Below the pieces are notes generated by a model that saw only the letters and a program-made list of their open reading frames with translations, made no database searches and was not told the origin of the DNA. From NCBI GenBank assembly GCA_016744775.1, contig JADGDS010000003.1:124001-188000 (forward strand): a stretch of DNA of 64,000 bases. Reading direction: 5' to 3'. Shown here one piece after another: positions 41,783-52,100 of this stretch. Both the position numbers and the translations under genes were made by a program. How positions within the stretch are numbered: the stretch's first letter is position 1; each line of letters begins with the position of its first letter. The stretch is from Candidatus Marithrix sp. Its GTDB lineage: Bacteria; Pseudomonadota; Gammaproteobacteria; Beggiatoales; Beggiatoaceae.

Positions 41783-44700
41783 ATGAATTTTTTCAAACGT
41801 TATAATTATATTATAATAACAACATTTCTAATTATACTTTTAATTTCATCTGGACTTTTTTATTTGCAATTTTTATCTCGTTATGAGAATACGCTTAATC
41901 AAATAAAAAGTAAATTTGAACAACGGGTTCTACGTTTAGATAATATTGTTAAAGATCTGAGTAACCATATTGGTGGGCTACAAATTGCTGCGCATAATTA
42001 TTTAAATACTAATCAAACTCAGCCACCAGCTTCTTTATTATTTTCACAATTAAAAGAACATAATAATTTATATCATTTAGATGATGTAAAACCTCCTTTC
42101 ACTAAAACCATTGTGGGTAATTTAACTGGCATTGGTTCACTAAAAAACCGTTCAGCCGATTTTTATCGAGAAATCGAGATGGTTTTATATCTAAATTCTC
42201 TCTTTCATATTGCTGTACATAATACACCTACTATTAAATGGGCTTATTACACATCAACCAAAGAGTTTTTTAATAACTATCCTTGGGTAGCCTCAAAAGA
42301 ATTTACCTTTAGCCATGAACTTTATAATGATCCTTATTTAATATGCTTGCCAGAAAATAATCCTAAACGTCAACCAAAATGGACAGATGCTTATATTGAT
42401 GCTGGTGCTTCTGGTTTACTGGTGACAACTTCTGCTCCTGTATATGATAAAGATACATTTTTAGGTACTGTTGCTTTAGATATTACTCTTGATTTTTTAA
42501 ATGAATATGTGAAAAATTTTGATTATCAGCATAGTATATTATTTGTAATCAATAAAAATAAGCAATTGTTAGCTCATCCTAGTTTAGTCAATTCAACTGA
42601 TGAAAAAGTAACAGTTAGTGAAATTGATAATGAATTGTTTAAATTATCAGAAATGCAAATTCATGAATTAGATTCACAGATATTTATCTATCAGAATTTA
42701 AAAAATGTACCGTGGAAACTTGTATCATTTACACCCAAAGATAAGATTATATATGAGGCTCTTTATGAAACAAGTTGGGGATTCTTAATATTATTACCCG
42801 GTTTGGCTTTAATATTGTTTGTTAGTTATCGTATAACTTATAAAGATTTTATTATTCCAGCAGGATTATTAGTTAAACAAATCGAAGACGAAAATCAAGG
42901 TGTTGATTCGCCAATACCTAAGAATATTCCTAGTAGTTGGCAAACTTGGTTTCAGACAGTTGTTGATATTTTTCGCGAAAATCGTAAGTTAGATAAGTTA
43001 AAAGATGAATTTTTGGCTAATACTTCTCATGAATTACGCACTCCGTTAAATGGAATTATTGGTATTGCAGAATCTCTGGTTGATGGCGTTGCAGGTGATT
43101 TAAATAATAATACTAAAGCTAATTTAGAAATTATTGTTTCTAGCGGCAGAAGATTGTCTTCATTGGTAAATGATATTTTAGATTTTTCTAAGTTAAAAAA
43201 TCACAATATTGAATTAGAATTAAAGCCAGTAAGTATAAGAGAATTAGCAACTGTAATATTAACTCTTAATAATCCATTAATTAAACCAACTGTTAAGTTC
43301 GTAAATAATCTACCAGATGATCTGCCTTTAATACATGCTGATGAAAATCGTTTGCAACAAATTTTACAGAATCTTATTGCTAATGCTATTAAATTTACCC
43401 AAACTGGTGTTATCACAATTTCAGCTAAACCGATTGAGCATAATCAATTAGTAATTACTGTATCTGATACTGGAATTGGTATTTTTGAAGATCAGCTAGA
43501 AGATATTTTTAAATCATTTGAACAAGTTGAAGGTTCTGCATGTAGAGAATATGGTGGTACTGGTTTAGGTTTAGCTATCACTAAACAATTAGTAGAATTA
43601 CATGGAGGCAAAATTTGGGTAAAATCTAAACCGGGAATTGGTTCAGACTTTAGTTTTAGTTTAACTATATCAAAAGAAACTAAAGATCAATCACCATTAG
43701 CCATTATTAATCCAGTAAAAAAAGAAAAAACTACTACATTAGTAAATAACAATACTAAAGGTAAATTTAAATTATTAATAGTTGATGATGAATTGGTGAA
43801 TTTACAGGTTTTAATAAATCATTTATCTTTAGAAAACTATACTATTAAACAAGCTTCTTTAGGAACAGAAGCTTTAGAAATAATAGAAAATGGCTTTAAA
43901 CCAGATATGATTTTGTTAGATGTGATGATGCCACGTATGACTGGTTATGAGGTTACAGAAAAGCTTAGAAAATTTTATCCAGCCACAGAATTACCAATTT
44001 TAATGCTAACTGCTAAAAATCAAACTAGTGATTTAGTTGAAGGTTTAGCGGCAGGCGCAAATGATTATTTAACTAAACCAATTTCCAAACATGAACTATT
44101 AGCCAGAGTTAAGACTCATATTCATTTACATAATATCAATGCTGCTTATAGCCGTTTTGTACCTCATCAATTTCTGGAGCTTTTAAACAAAGAGAGCATA
44201 ATTGATATTCAGTTAGCAGATCAAATTGAAAAAGAAATGACGATTTTATTTTCTGATATTCGTGGATTTACTTCATTATCAGAAAAAATGACTCCTAAAG
44301 AAAATTTTAAATTTATTAATTCATATTTGAGTAGAATGGAACCAATTATTACTCAATATAATGGTTTTATTGATAAATATATTGGCGATGCGATTATGGC
44401 ACTGTTTGCAACTAATGCTGATGATGCAGTGCGTAGTTCAATTAGCATGTTAAAAAAACTGGATATATATAATCAAGAACGACATAGAGCAGGCTATCAA
44501 GCTATTAAAATTGGTATTGGTTTAAATACAGGTGCATTAATGCTTGGTACAGTTGGAGGAAACAACCGCATGGATGGAACTGTTATTTCAGACGCTGTAA
44601 ATTTAGCATCTCGTATGGAAGGTATGACAAAAGGCTTTGATATTGGATTATTAATTTCAGAGCATACTTATTTTCAGTTAAAAAATCCCTCAGCTTATGC

Positions 44701-44968
44701 AATTCGTATGATTGATAGAGTTAAAGTTAAAGGTAAAAATATTCCAGTTACGGTTTATGAAGTATTTGATACTGATCCAAATATTGATCTAAAGTTAAAA
44801 ACTCGCGATCAATTTGAACAAGCTTTAAACTTTTATCGTCAGAAAAAGTTTAATAAGGCTATGAAATGTTTTCAACAAGTATTGCAAATTAACGATAAAG
44901 ATAAGGCTAGCCAAATATACATTCAACGTTGTCAAAAATCTGCAACTAAACCTGACAGGTTTGTCTAA
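41783..44968 (+). CDS. Sensor histidine kinase-receiver-nucleotidyl cyclase hybrid with Cache sensor
   Basis: 1061 residues. An N-terminal membrane helix (YIIITTFLIILLISSGLFYL) is followed by an extracytoplasmic double-Cache domain (35-330; ASGLLVTTSAPVYDKDTFLGTVALDITL) and a second helix (~335-355). Then come HisKA ([10 protein letters not shown] ~415), HATPase ([22 protein letters not shown]), receiver (LLDVMMPRMTGYE, Asp ~711), a class III cyclase domain (LFSDIRGFTSLSEKM, GDAIMALF; metal-binding Asp ~825 and ~868) and TPR-like helices. The kinase-receiver part is close to the first module of the 5316-10250 kinase. The last residues (KPDRFV) are encoded by half of a CCTGACAGG repeat, so the natural C-terminus may have been altered. 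Confidence 0.93.
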   Translation: MNFFKRYNYIIITTFLIILLISSGLFYLQFLSRYENTLNQIKSKFEQRVLRLDNIVKDLSNHIGGLQIAAHNYLNTNQTQPPASLLFSQLKEHNNLYHLDDVKPPFTKTIVGNLTGIGSLKNRSADFYREIEMVLYLNSLFHIAVHNTPTIKWAYYTSTKEFFNNYPWVASKEFTFSHELYNDPYLICLPENNPKRQPKWTDAYIDAGASGLLVTTSAPVYDKDTFLGTVALDITLDFLNEYVKNFDYQHSILFVINKNKQLLAHPSLVNSTDEKVTVSEIDNELFKLSEMQIHELDSQIFIYQNLKNVPWKLVSFTPKDKIIYEALYETSWGFLILLPGLALILFVSYRITYKDFIIPAGLLVKQIEDENQGVDSPIPKNIPSSWQTWFQTVVDIFRENRKLDKLKDEFLANTSHELRTPLNGIIGIAESLVDGVAGDLNNNTKANLEIIVSSGRRLSSLVNDILDFSKLKNHNIELELKPVSIRELATVILTLNNPLIKPTVKFVNNLPDDLPLIHADENRLQQILQNLIANAIKFTQTGVITISAKPIEHNQLVITVSDTGIGIFEDQLEDIFKSFEQVEGSACREYGGTGLGLAITKQLVELHGGKIWVKSKPGIGSDFSFSLTISKETKDQSPLAIINPVKKEKTTTLVNNNTKGKFKLLIVDDELVNLQVLINHLSLENYTIKQASLGTEALEIIENGFKPDMILLDVMMPRMTGYEVTEKLRKFYPATELPILMLTAKNQTSDLVEGLAAGANDYLTKPISKHELLARVKTHIHLHNINAAYSRFVPHQFLELLNKESIIDIQLADQIEKEMTILFSDIRGFTSLSEKMTPKENFKFINSYLSRMEPIITQYNGFIDKYIGDAIMALFATNADDAVRSSISMLKKLDIYNQERHRAGYQAIKIGIGLNTGALMLGTVGGNNRMDGTVISDAVNLASRMEGMTKGFDIGLLISEHTYFQLKNPSAYAIRMIDRVKVKGKNIPVTVYEVFDTDPNIDLKLKTRDQFEQALNFYRQKKFNKAMKCFQQVLQINDKDKASQIYIQRCQKSATKPDRFV
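44948..44963. repeat. Half copy of the CCTGACAGG element inside the cyclase gene end
   Basis: AAACCTGACAGGTTTG equals one arm of the palindrome. It encodes the final residues of the cyclase protein, five bases before the end of its stop codon. Confidence 0.8.
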
Positions 44969-44992
44969 AAAAGCATTATCCCATATAAATAG

Positions 44993-45076
44993 AAAAGCCC
45001 CCTAACCCCCTAAAGGGGGAACTACACTGTACCTGCAATGAACGCTGCTCCCCCTTTAGGGGGTCGGGGGGCTTTT
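44993..45076. repeat. 84-bp palindromic element, left copy flanking the ATPase pair
   Basis: AAAAGCCCCCTAACCCCCTA leads to a stem of AAAGGGGG/CCCCCTTT and a unique centre (ACTACACTGTACCTGCAATG). It is the reverse complement of 48740-48823 with few differences. Confidence 0.9.
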
Positions 45077-45220
45077 TTCAATTTTTTTACTTTTAAATAA
45101 AAATAATAAATCATATAATGAATTTTTAAAACTAAATTTTATTTATAGAAATAATGAAAAATACAAATATATTATTATGATAAAATAACATAACATTAAT
45201 CACAAAAATCTAAAAAACCC

Positions 45221-46954
45221 ATGCAATATCCCTTAACCGAAAAAATAGGCGATCCAGAGTTACTAGTTGGGCGAGAAAAGGAATTTAAACACTTTGGCAA
45301 ATGGATAAAAAACATACCCAAAAGACTATCCAAATCCAGAGTAATAATAGCCAGAAGGAAAAGTGGCAAAACTAGCTTTGTACAACGAATTTTTAACCAA
45401 TTATGGACAGAAAATAAAGAAGTTATACCATTTTATTTTGAATTTGATGAAAATAAAATGTGGTATCCAGATTTGGCTATTGATTATTATCGTGCTTTTG
45501 CTTCACAGTATATTTCTTTTATTACTCAAAACCAAAACTTGATACTACATCATTTATCTTTGGAGCAAATTAGAGAATTTGGCATAAAGGAATCAATTAC
45601 AATTCTAATTGATGATGTTGATTTTCTAATTAAAAATAAAGAAATTGGAGGTAGTCATGGATTAATGTGGAAAACTGCTTGTACAGCACCACATCGTTTT
45701 GCTTCAGTTCTTGATACTAAATTTTTAGTAATTTTAGATGAATTTCAAAATATTACTAAATATATTTATCCAGATCAATTCTATAAAGAAGAAGCAATTG
45801 AAACTTTAGCTGGCAGTTATCATTCTCTTGCCGAATCAAAAGTTGCTCCAATGTTAGTAACTGGTTCCTATGCAGGTTGGCTATTAAAAGTTATTAGTCA
45901 ATATTTAGAAGCTGGAAGACTAAGTCAAATACGCTTTTCTCCTTATTTAACTGAGGATGAAGGTTTAGAAGCAGTTTATAAATATGCCTCATTTTATGAA
46001 GAGCCGATTACTAATGACACTGCTATGCAAATTAATAAATTGTGTATGGCTGATCCATTTTTTATCTCTTGTGTAATAGTTAGTGAGTATGAGGATAAAG
46101 ATTTAACCACCTCAAAAGGGGTAGCAGATACTGTTGATTATGAACTTTCAGAAGAAAATGCTGAAATGTACTTAACTTGGGGAGAATATATTCATCATAC
46201 TGTAAATGAAGTAAATGATAAAAATGCAAAAAATATTTTATTGTTTTTGAGTAAAAATAATGAAAAATATTTTACACCGACAGATTTGAAACGCGAATTA
46301 ACATTGAATTTAGAAGTTAATGAAATTCATAAACAATTAATTGTTTTAAAAGAAGCTGATTTGATTACTAGGGCTGTTTCTAATATTAATTTTAGAGGCT
46401 TGCAAGATGGTACACTAAATTTAATTTTACGTAAGAGTTTTGAAGAAGAAATCAAAGATTTTGCGCCTGATTTTAAACAAGAGTTTGCTGATAAAATTGC
46501 TGAATTAAAGAAGGAAAAGAAACAACTACAGGGTAAGTTAAATTCTTTATCTGGCAAAATTGCTGAAAATATGTTAGCCACTGCTTTAAGAAATAAAAAA
46601 CGTTTTAGTCTATCTAAATTTTTTAAGAATGTTAAAGATAATACGATTTTAAATATTCAAAAAGTCAAAGAAAGGGTTCATATTCAGCGTGAAGATGGCA
46701 AAAATATGGAACTTGATATTGTAGCTCAATCTTCATGTGGTAGAGCTGTTTTAGTGGAAGTTAAAAAAACTCAGGCTAAAACTGGTTTAAACAAAGTTGA
46801 AGACTTTCAAGAGAAAGTTGAGGTTTATAAAACTACTTTTCCTGACGCTATTGTTTTAGCGGCTTATTTATCCTTGGGTGGATTTACTGATGAGGCTGCT
46901 GATTTTTGTTTGAAATATGGAATTGCTGTGGCTGAGAGAATTGAAGAATTGTAA
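45221..46954 (+). CDS. ATPase with C-terminal PD-(D/E)XK-like domain, tandem copy 1
   Basis: 577 residues. The start region contains [15 protein letters not shown] and Walker A ARRKSGKTSFVQRIF; Walker B is FLVILDEFQNITKYI, with a sensor-like APMLVTGSYAGWLL. Winged-helix and linker regions follow, then a coiled coil (EFADKIAELKKEKKQLQGKL). The C-terminal nuclease-like fold shows ELDIVAQSS and VLVEVKK (D...E-x-K). It resembles archaeal-type STAND/AAA ATPases fused to a restriction-like domain. Function unknown; selfish or defence roles are plausible. It is nearly identical to the next gene, and a C-terminal remnant exists at 10491-10725. Confidence 0.85.
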   Translation: MQYPLTEKIGDPELLVGREKEFKHFGKWIKNIPKRLSKSRVIIARRKSGKTSFVQRIFNQLWTENKEVIPFYFEFDENKMWYPDLAIDYYRAFASQYISFITQNQNLILHHLSLEQIREFGIKESITILIDDVDFLIKNKEIGGSHGLMWKTACTAPHRFASVLDTKFLVILDEFQNITKYIYPDQFYKEEAIETLAGSYHSLAESKVAPMLVTGSYAGWLLKVISQYLEAGRLSQIRFSPYLTEDEGLEAVYKYASFYEEPITNDTAMQINKLCMADPFFISCVIVSEYEDKDLTTSKGVADTVDYELSEENAEMYLTWGEYIHHTVNEVNDKNAKNILLFLSKNNEKYFTPTDLKRELTLNLEVNEIHKQLIVLKEADLITRAVSNINFRGLQDGTLNLILRKSFEEEIKDFAPDFKQEFADKIAELKKEKKQLQGKLNSLSGKIAENMLATALRNKKRFSLSKFFKNVKDNTILNIQKVKERVHIQREDGKNMELDIVAQSSCGRAVLVEVKKTQAKTGLNKVEDFQEKVEVYKTTFPDAIVLAAYLSLGGFTDEAADFCLKYGIAVAERIEEL

Positions 46955-47001
46955 GTATTTAATAAATAACATAACATTAATCACAAAAATCTAAAAAACC
47001 C

Positions 47002-48735
47002 ATGCAATACCCCTTAACCGAAAAAATAGGCGATCCAGAATTACTAGTTGGGCGAGAAAAGGAATTTAAACACTTTGGCAAATGGATAAAAAACATACCC
47101 AAAAGACTATCTAAATCCAGAGTAATAATAGCCAGAAGGAAAAGTGGCAAAACCAGCTTTGTACAACGAATTTTCAACCAACTTTGGAGTGAAAATGGAG
47201 CTGTGATTCCATTTTATTTTGACTTTGGTGAAAATAAAATGTGGTATCCAGACTTGGCAATTAAATATTACCGAGCTTTTGCTTCACAATATATTTCATT
47301 TATTACTCGAACTCCAAACTTGGTAATAGATCATTTATCTTTGGAACAAATAAGAGAATTTGGTATAAAGAAATCCATTACACCTATAGTTGATGATGTT
47401 AATTTTATAATTGAAAACAAAGATGTTGGAGGTAGTCATGGTTTAATGTGGGATACTGCTTGTACAGCACCACATCGTTTTGCTTCAGTTCTTGATACTA
47501 AATTTTTAGTAATTTTAGATGAATTTCAAAATATTACTAAATATATTTATCGAGATGAAAAATGCAAAGAAGAAGCTGATGAAACTCTAGCTGGTAGTTA
47601 TCATTCTCTTGCCGAATCAAAAGTTGCTCCAATGTTGGTAACTGGTTCTTATGCTGGTTGGCTATTAAAAGTTATTAGTCAATATTTAGAAGCAGGTAGG
47701 TTGAGTCAAATACGCTTTTCCCCTTATTTAACCGAGGATGAAGGTTTAGAAGCAGTTTATAAATATGCCTCATTTTATGAAGAGCCGATTACTAATGACA
47801 CTGCTATGCAAATTAATAAATTGTGTATGGCTGATCCATTTTTTATCTCTTGTGTAATAGTTAGTGAGTATGAGGATAAAGATTTAACCACCTCAAAAGG
47901 GGTAGCAGATACTGTTGATTATGAACTTTCAGAAGAAAATGCTGAAATGTACTTAACTTGGGGAGAATATATTCATCATACTGTAAATGAAGTAAATGAT
48001 AAAAATGCAAAAAATATTTTATTGTTTTTGAGTAAAAATAATGAAAAATATTTTACACCGACAGATTTGAAACGCGAATTAACATTGAATTTAGAAGTTA
48101 ATGAAATTCATAAACAATTAATTGTTTTAAAAGAAGCTGATTTGATTACTAGGGCTGTTTCTAATATTAATTTTAGAGGCTTGCAAGATGGTACACTAAA
48201 TTTAATTTTACGTAAGAGTTTTGAAGAAGAAATCAAAGATTTTGCGCCTGATTTTAAACAAGAGTTTGCTGATAAAATTGCTGAATTAAAGAAGGAAAAG
48301 AAACAACTACAGGGTAAGTTAAATTCTTTATCTGGCAAAATTGCTGAAAATATGTTAGCCACTGCTTTAAGAAATAAAAAACGTTTTAGTCTATCTAAAT
48401 TTTTTAAGAATGTTAAAGATAATACGATTTTAAATATTCAAAAAGTCAAAGAAAGGGTTCATATTCAACGTGAAGATGGCAAAAATATGGAACTTGATAT
48501 TGTAGCTCAATCTTCATGTGATAGAATGGTTTTAGTGGAAGTTAAAAAAACTCAGGCTAAAACTGGTTTAAACAAAGTTGAAGACTTTCAAGAGAAAGTT
48601 GAGGTTTATAAAACTACTTTTCCTGATGCTATTGTTTTAGCGGCTTATTTATCTTTGGGTGGATTTACTGAAGAGGCTGCTGATTTTTGTTTGAAACATG
48701 GAATTGCTGTGGCTGAGAGAATTGAGGAATTGTAA
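47002..48735 (+). CDS. ATPase with C-terminal PD-(D/E)XK-like domain, tandem copy 2
   Basis: 577 residues with the same architecture and motifs as copy 1. Differences concentrate in residues ~66-195 (for example SENGAVIPFYFDFGENK against TENKEVIPFYFEFDENK), while residues ~1-65 and ~200-500 are practically identical. A few changes lie at the end (SSCDRMVLVEV; GFTEEAADFCLKHG). The uneven pattern fits duplication followed by gene conversion or local diversification after the Walker A region. It starts 47 bases after copy 1. Confidence 0.85.
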   Translation: MQYPLTEKIGDPELLVGREKEFKHFGKWIKNIPKRLSKSRVIIARRKSGKTSFVQRIFNQLWSENGAVIPFYFDFGENKMWYPDLAIKYYRAFASQYISFITRTPNLVIDHLSLEQIREFGIKKSITPIVDDVNFIIENKDVGGSHGLMWDTACTAPHRFASVLDTKFLVILDEFQNITKYIYRDEKCKEEADETLAGSYHSLAESKVAPMLVTGSYAGWLLKVISQYLEAGRLSQIRFSPYLTEDEGLEAVYKYASFYEEPITNDTAMQINKLCMADPFFISCVIVSEYEDKDLTTSKGVADTVDYELSEENAEMYLTWGEYIHHTVNEVNDKNAKNILLFLSKNNEKYFTPTDLKRELTLNLEVNEIHKQLIVLKEADLITRAVSNINFRGLQDGTLNLILRKSFEEEIKDFAPDFKQEFADKIAELKKEKKQLQGKLNSLSGKIAENMLATALRNKKRFSLSKFFKNVKDNTILNIQKVKERVHIQREDGKNMELDIVAQSSCDRMVLVEVKKTQAKTGLNKVEDFQEKVEVYKTTFPDAIVLAAYLSLGGFTEEAADFCLKHGIAVAERIEEL

Positions 48736-48739
48736 ATAT

Positions 48740-48823
48740 AAAAGCCCCCCGACCCCCTAAAGGGGGAGCAGCGTTCGTTGCAGGTACAGTATGGCTCCCC
48801 CTTTAGGGGGTCGGGGGGCTTTT
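48740..48823. repeat. 84-bp palindromic element, right copy (inverted relative to the left copy)
   Basis: AAAAGCCCCCCGACCCCCTA..., with centre GCAGCGTTCGTTGCAGGTAC, equals the reverse complement of 44993-45076. It starts 5 bases after the second ATPase stop codon. Confidence 0.9.
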
Positions 48824-48860
48824 ATGTGTAACATAAGTTACATCATATTAAGGTCTCTAA

Positions 48861-48946
48861 AAAACTACAGGGATTGCATATAAGCAAGGATAAAAAAAAA
48901 TTATATTACAATAACATCCCTGCTTAAATGCAATCCCTGTAGTTTT
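48861..48946. repeat. Inverted repeat of ~30 bp arms (MITE-like), upstream of the NRPS gene
   Basis: AAAACTACAGGGATTGCATA... and its near-complement ...TGCAATCCCTGTAGTTTT enclose an AT-rich centre. One arm occurs alone at 60063-60086. Apart from this, 48824-49142 holds no gene that I can support; it should contain the NRPS promoter. Confidence 0.8.
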
Positions 48947-49142
48947 GGTGTGTTTAGATTTCTTCAACTGGATTATTCATAATGGTATTATAATCGTCAA
49001 AAAAATGGCATTTTATGACGCTGATTCTTCATTTTTTGTCTATAAAAACAAAGCTGCGCTTTGTACTCCAATAATTTTCATCACGGTATAGCATTTGCCT
49101 TGTGTGTTTTATTAAAACTAATTAATAAAATTCACCACCATC

Positions 49143-52100
49143 ATGAAAAGTTTAAATCAATATCCATTATCATCAAGCCAAAAAGAAATTTGGTTTGATC
49201 AATCATTATCTCCTAATATACCTCTATACAATATCGGTGGATATTTACATATATCTGGCGCAATTGATATTAAGGTTTTTGAGAAAAGCCTTAATCAGCT
49301 TATTCAAGAATATGATGCTTTAAGAATTAAATTACAACAATCTTCAGAAGGTTTTGCTGTTCAAACTATTAAAGAATATGTTGACTTTCATCTTGATTAT
49401 CATGAATTTTCTGGAAATACTGAAGCTATGACTTGGATGAATAAAGAATTCAAACAAGTTTTTAAATTTGAAGATGAATTGTTATTTCAATTTGCCTTAT
49501 TAAAAATAGCAGATAATTGTTATTATTATTTTATGAAATTTCATCATCTTATTGTTGATGGATATGCTATTTCCTTAATGAATCAACGCTTGGCAACAAT
49601 ATATAACGCTATGATAAATCAAGAACAGCTTGATGAAGTAGTTGGTTATTCTTATATTGATTTTGTCAAAAAAGATCAAGCCTATTTTGATTCTGATCAA
49701 TACACATCTCATAAAAATTATTGGTTAGAAAAATATCAGGAAATTCCAGAGCCGCTTATTAAAGCTGTCGCTACATTTGAAAGTAAAAGTTCTACTTTAG
49801 AATTGGATCGTGAGCATTATAACCAATTGATTCAGTTTGCAGAATCACATAATGTATCCACATTTCATCTGATCTTAGGCGCACTTTATTGTTATTTTAC
49901 TAAAACCACTGGTAGAGATGATTTTGTCATTGGATTACCAATATTAAATCGAAATAATGCCGCTTTTAAACAAACAGTTGGTATGTTTGCTAGTGTTAGT
50001 GCTGCTTGGTTTCGTTTTGGAACAGATTTAAATTTTATTCAGCTTATTCAGGCTATTAGTCAAGAATTAAAACAAAATTATCGTTATCAACGTTTTCCAA
50101 TTAGTGAAATTAATCGTCAATTAGGTTTACAAATAGAAGGTAGAAAGCAGCTTTTTGATATTACATTATCTTATGAAAAGCATGATTATGATGCTAATTT
50201 GGGTGGTAATCCAGTTGAAGCTCTGACATTAAATAATGGTTGTGAACAAAATCCTTTAAATATTTATATCCGCGAGTTTCATAATCATCATAATGTGAAA
50301 GTAGATATAGAATATAATTCCGGCGCGTTTACTGAGTCTGAAATTGAACAATTTAAATTGCGTTTTAAAGCATTGTTAAACAATATCCTTGATGGCAGTC
50401 ACTTGGCTATTCGGGAATTGCAAATTATGCCTGAGTTAGAAAGGGAAATTATTTTAACTAAATTTAATCATACAGCGACTGATGAGTTATCATCAGATAC
50501 AACTGTAATTGAATTATTTGAGCAACAAGTCGCAAAAAATCCTGATAAAGTTGCGGTTACTTTTGAAGATCAACAACTGACTTATCAGCAATTAAATTGT
50601 CGCGCTAATCAATTAGCACATTATCTTCAGGATATGGGAATTCAGCCTGAAGTCTTAGTTGGGCTTTGTATTGGGCGTTCTCATGAAATGTTAATTGGAT
50701 TGTTAGGAATTATGAAGGCAGGAGCCGCTTATTTGCCATTAGATCCTAATGTTCCAGCGGCACGTAATGCCTTTTTATTAGAAGAAGCTCAAATACAAGT
50801 ATTAGTTACTATTCAAACTGTTATCGCTGGATGGTCGATTGATCAAGCTCATGTCATTTGTTTAGATACTTTAAATGATACATTATCAGAACAAAAAACT
50901 GATAATCCAATAAATAATTTATTGGGACATAATTTAGCTTATGTTATTTATACATCAGGCTCAACAGGTAAACCTAAAGGGGTTATGATTGAGCATCATA
51001 GTCTAACTTCTCATACTCAAGCTATTATTGAACATACTGAGTTAAACGCTAATGATAAAATCTTACAATTTGCTCCAATAAATTTCGATGTTTCAATTGA
51101 AGAAATATTTCCTACATTATTAAGCGGCAGCACACTGGTATTACATCCCTCTAAACTATTTGCCTCATTAAGCGATTTTCAAAAATTTCTTGGTTCAGAA
51201 CAAATAAGCGTCACCCATTTACCATCATCTTATTGGCATGAATGGGTATTAGAATTATCAAAAACCAAGGCTAAATTACCAGAAAGTTTACGTTTAGTGG
51301 TGACTGGCAATGATAAGGTAATATTAGAGCGGGTTAAGTTATGGCAACAATGTGTAGCTGATCAACCAATAAGATTATTTAATGCTTATGGTCCAACTGA
51401 GGCTACAATTACTAGTACTATTTATGAAGTAACAGCTAATACCAATGGATTATCATCAGTGCCAATTGGTCGCCCGATTGCTAATACTCAAACTTATATA
51501 TTAGATAAATACATGCAGCCTACACCAATAGGTGTAGCTGGTGAATTATATATTGCTGGTACAGGTATAGCGCGATCTTATTTGTATGATCCTGAATTAA
51601 CTGAAGAAAAATTTGTTTATAATCCTTTTTCTGATAATTCACTTTTATATAAGACAGGTGATATAGCGCGTTATTTAGCAGATGGTAATATTGAATATAT
51701 TGGGCGTAATGATAATCAAGTAAAAATACGTGGTTTCCGTATTGAGCTTGGAGAAGTTGAAGCGGCACTGAATCAACATCCAGAAGTAAGAGAAACAGTA
51801 GTTCTCACAGAACTTGATAAATACAATAATAATCAATTAGTAGCATATATAGTTTCAAACTGGATTCCTGATCGGATACCTTATCAAACCGCTTGCTTGG
51901 CTGAGGTTGAAGGCGAAACTGTAAAACTCAGAACAGAAGATATTTCTTCTGGAGGTGTTGGATTAGAAGAAGTTCCAATCAATTTTTGCGAAGGGCAACA
52001 TATTCGTTTATACTTACAATTACCCGGTGAACAACAAGAATGTTGGCTCAATGGAACTGTGACATGGGCACGTTCACCTCAAGCAGGTATTAAATTTCAT

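Larger units (their letters stand above)
45185..48735 (+). repeat. Tandem duplication of a 1781-bp unit
   Basis: The segment with ATTAATCACAAAAATCTAAA upstream of the start plus the complete ATPase/nuclease gene occurs twice with a 1781-bp offset. The last ~1.1 kb is almost base-identical between copies; the stretch for residues ~66-195 has diverged. Confidence 0.92.

Noticed and set aside
48740-48946. CRISPR-like repeats near 48.8 kb
   Set aside because: The repeats are single inverted elements without regular spacing or spacers, and no cas gene is present in the window.
48824-49142. c-di-GMP riboswitch upstream of the PilZ-bearing NRPS
   Set aside because: I looked for GEMM-type conserved segments and saw none; only the MITE-like inverted repeat and AT-rich sequence are present.
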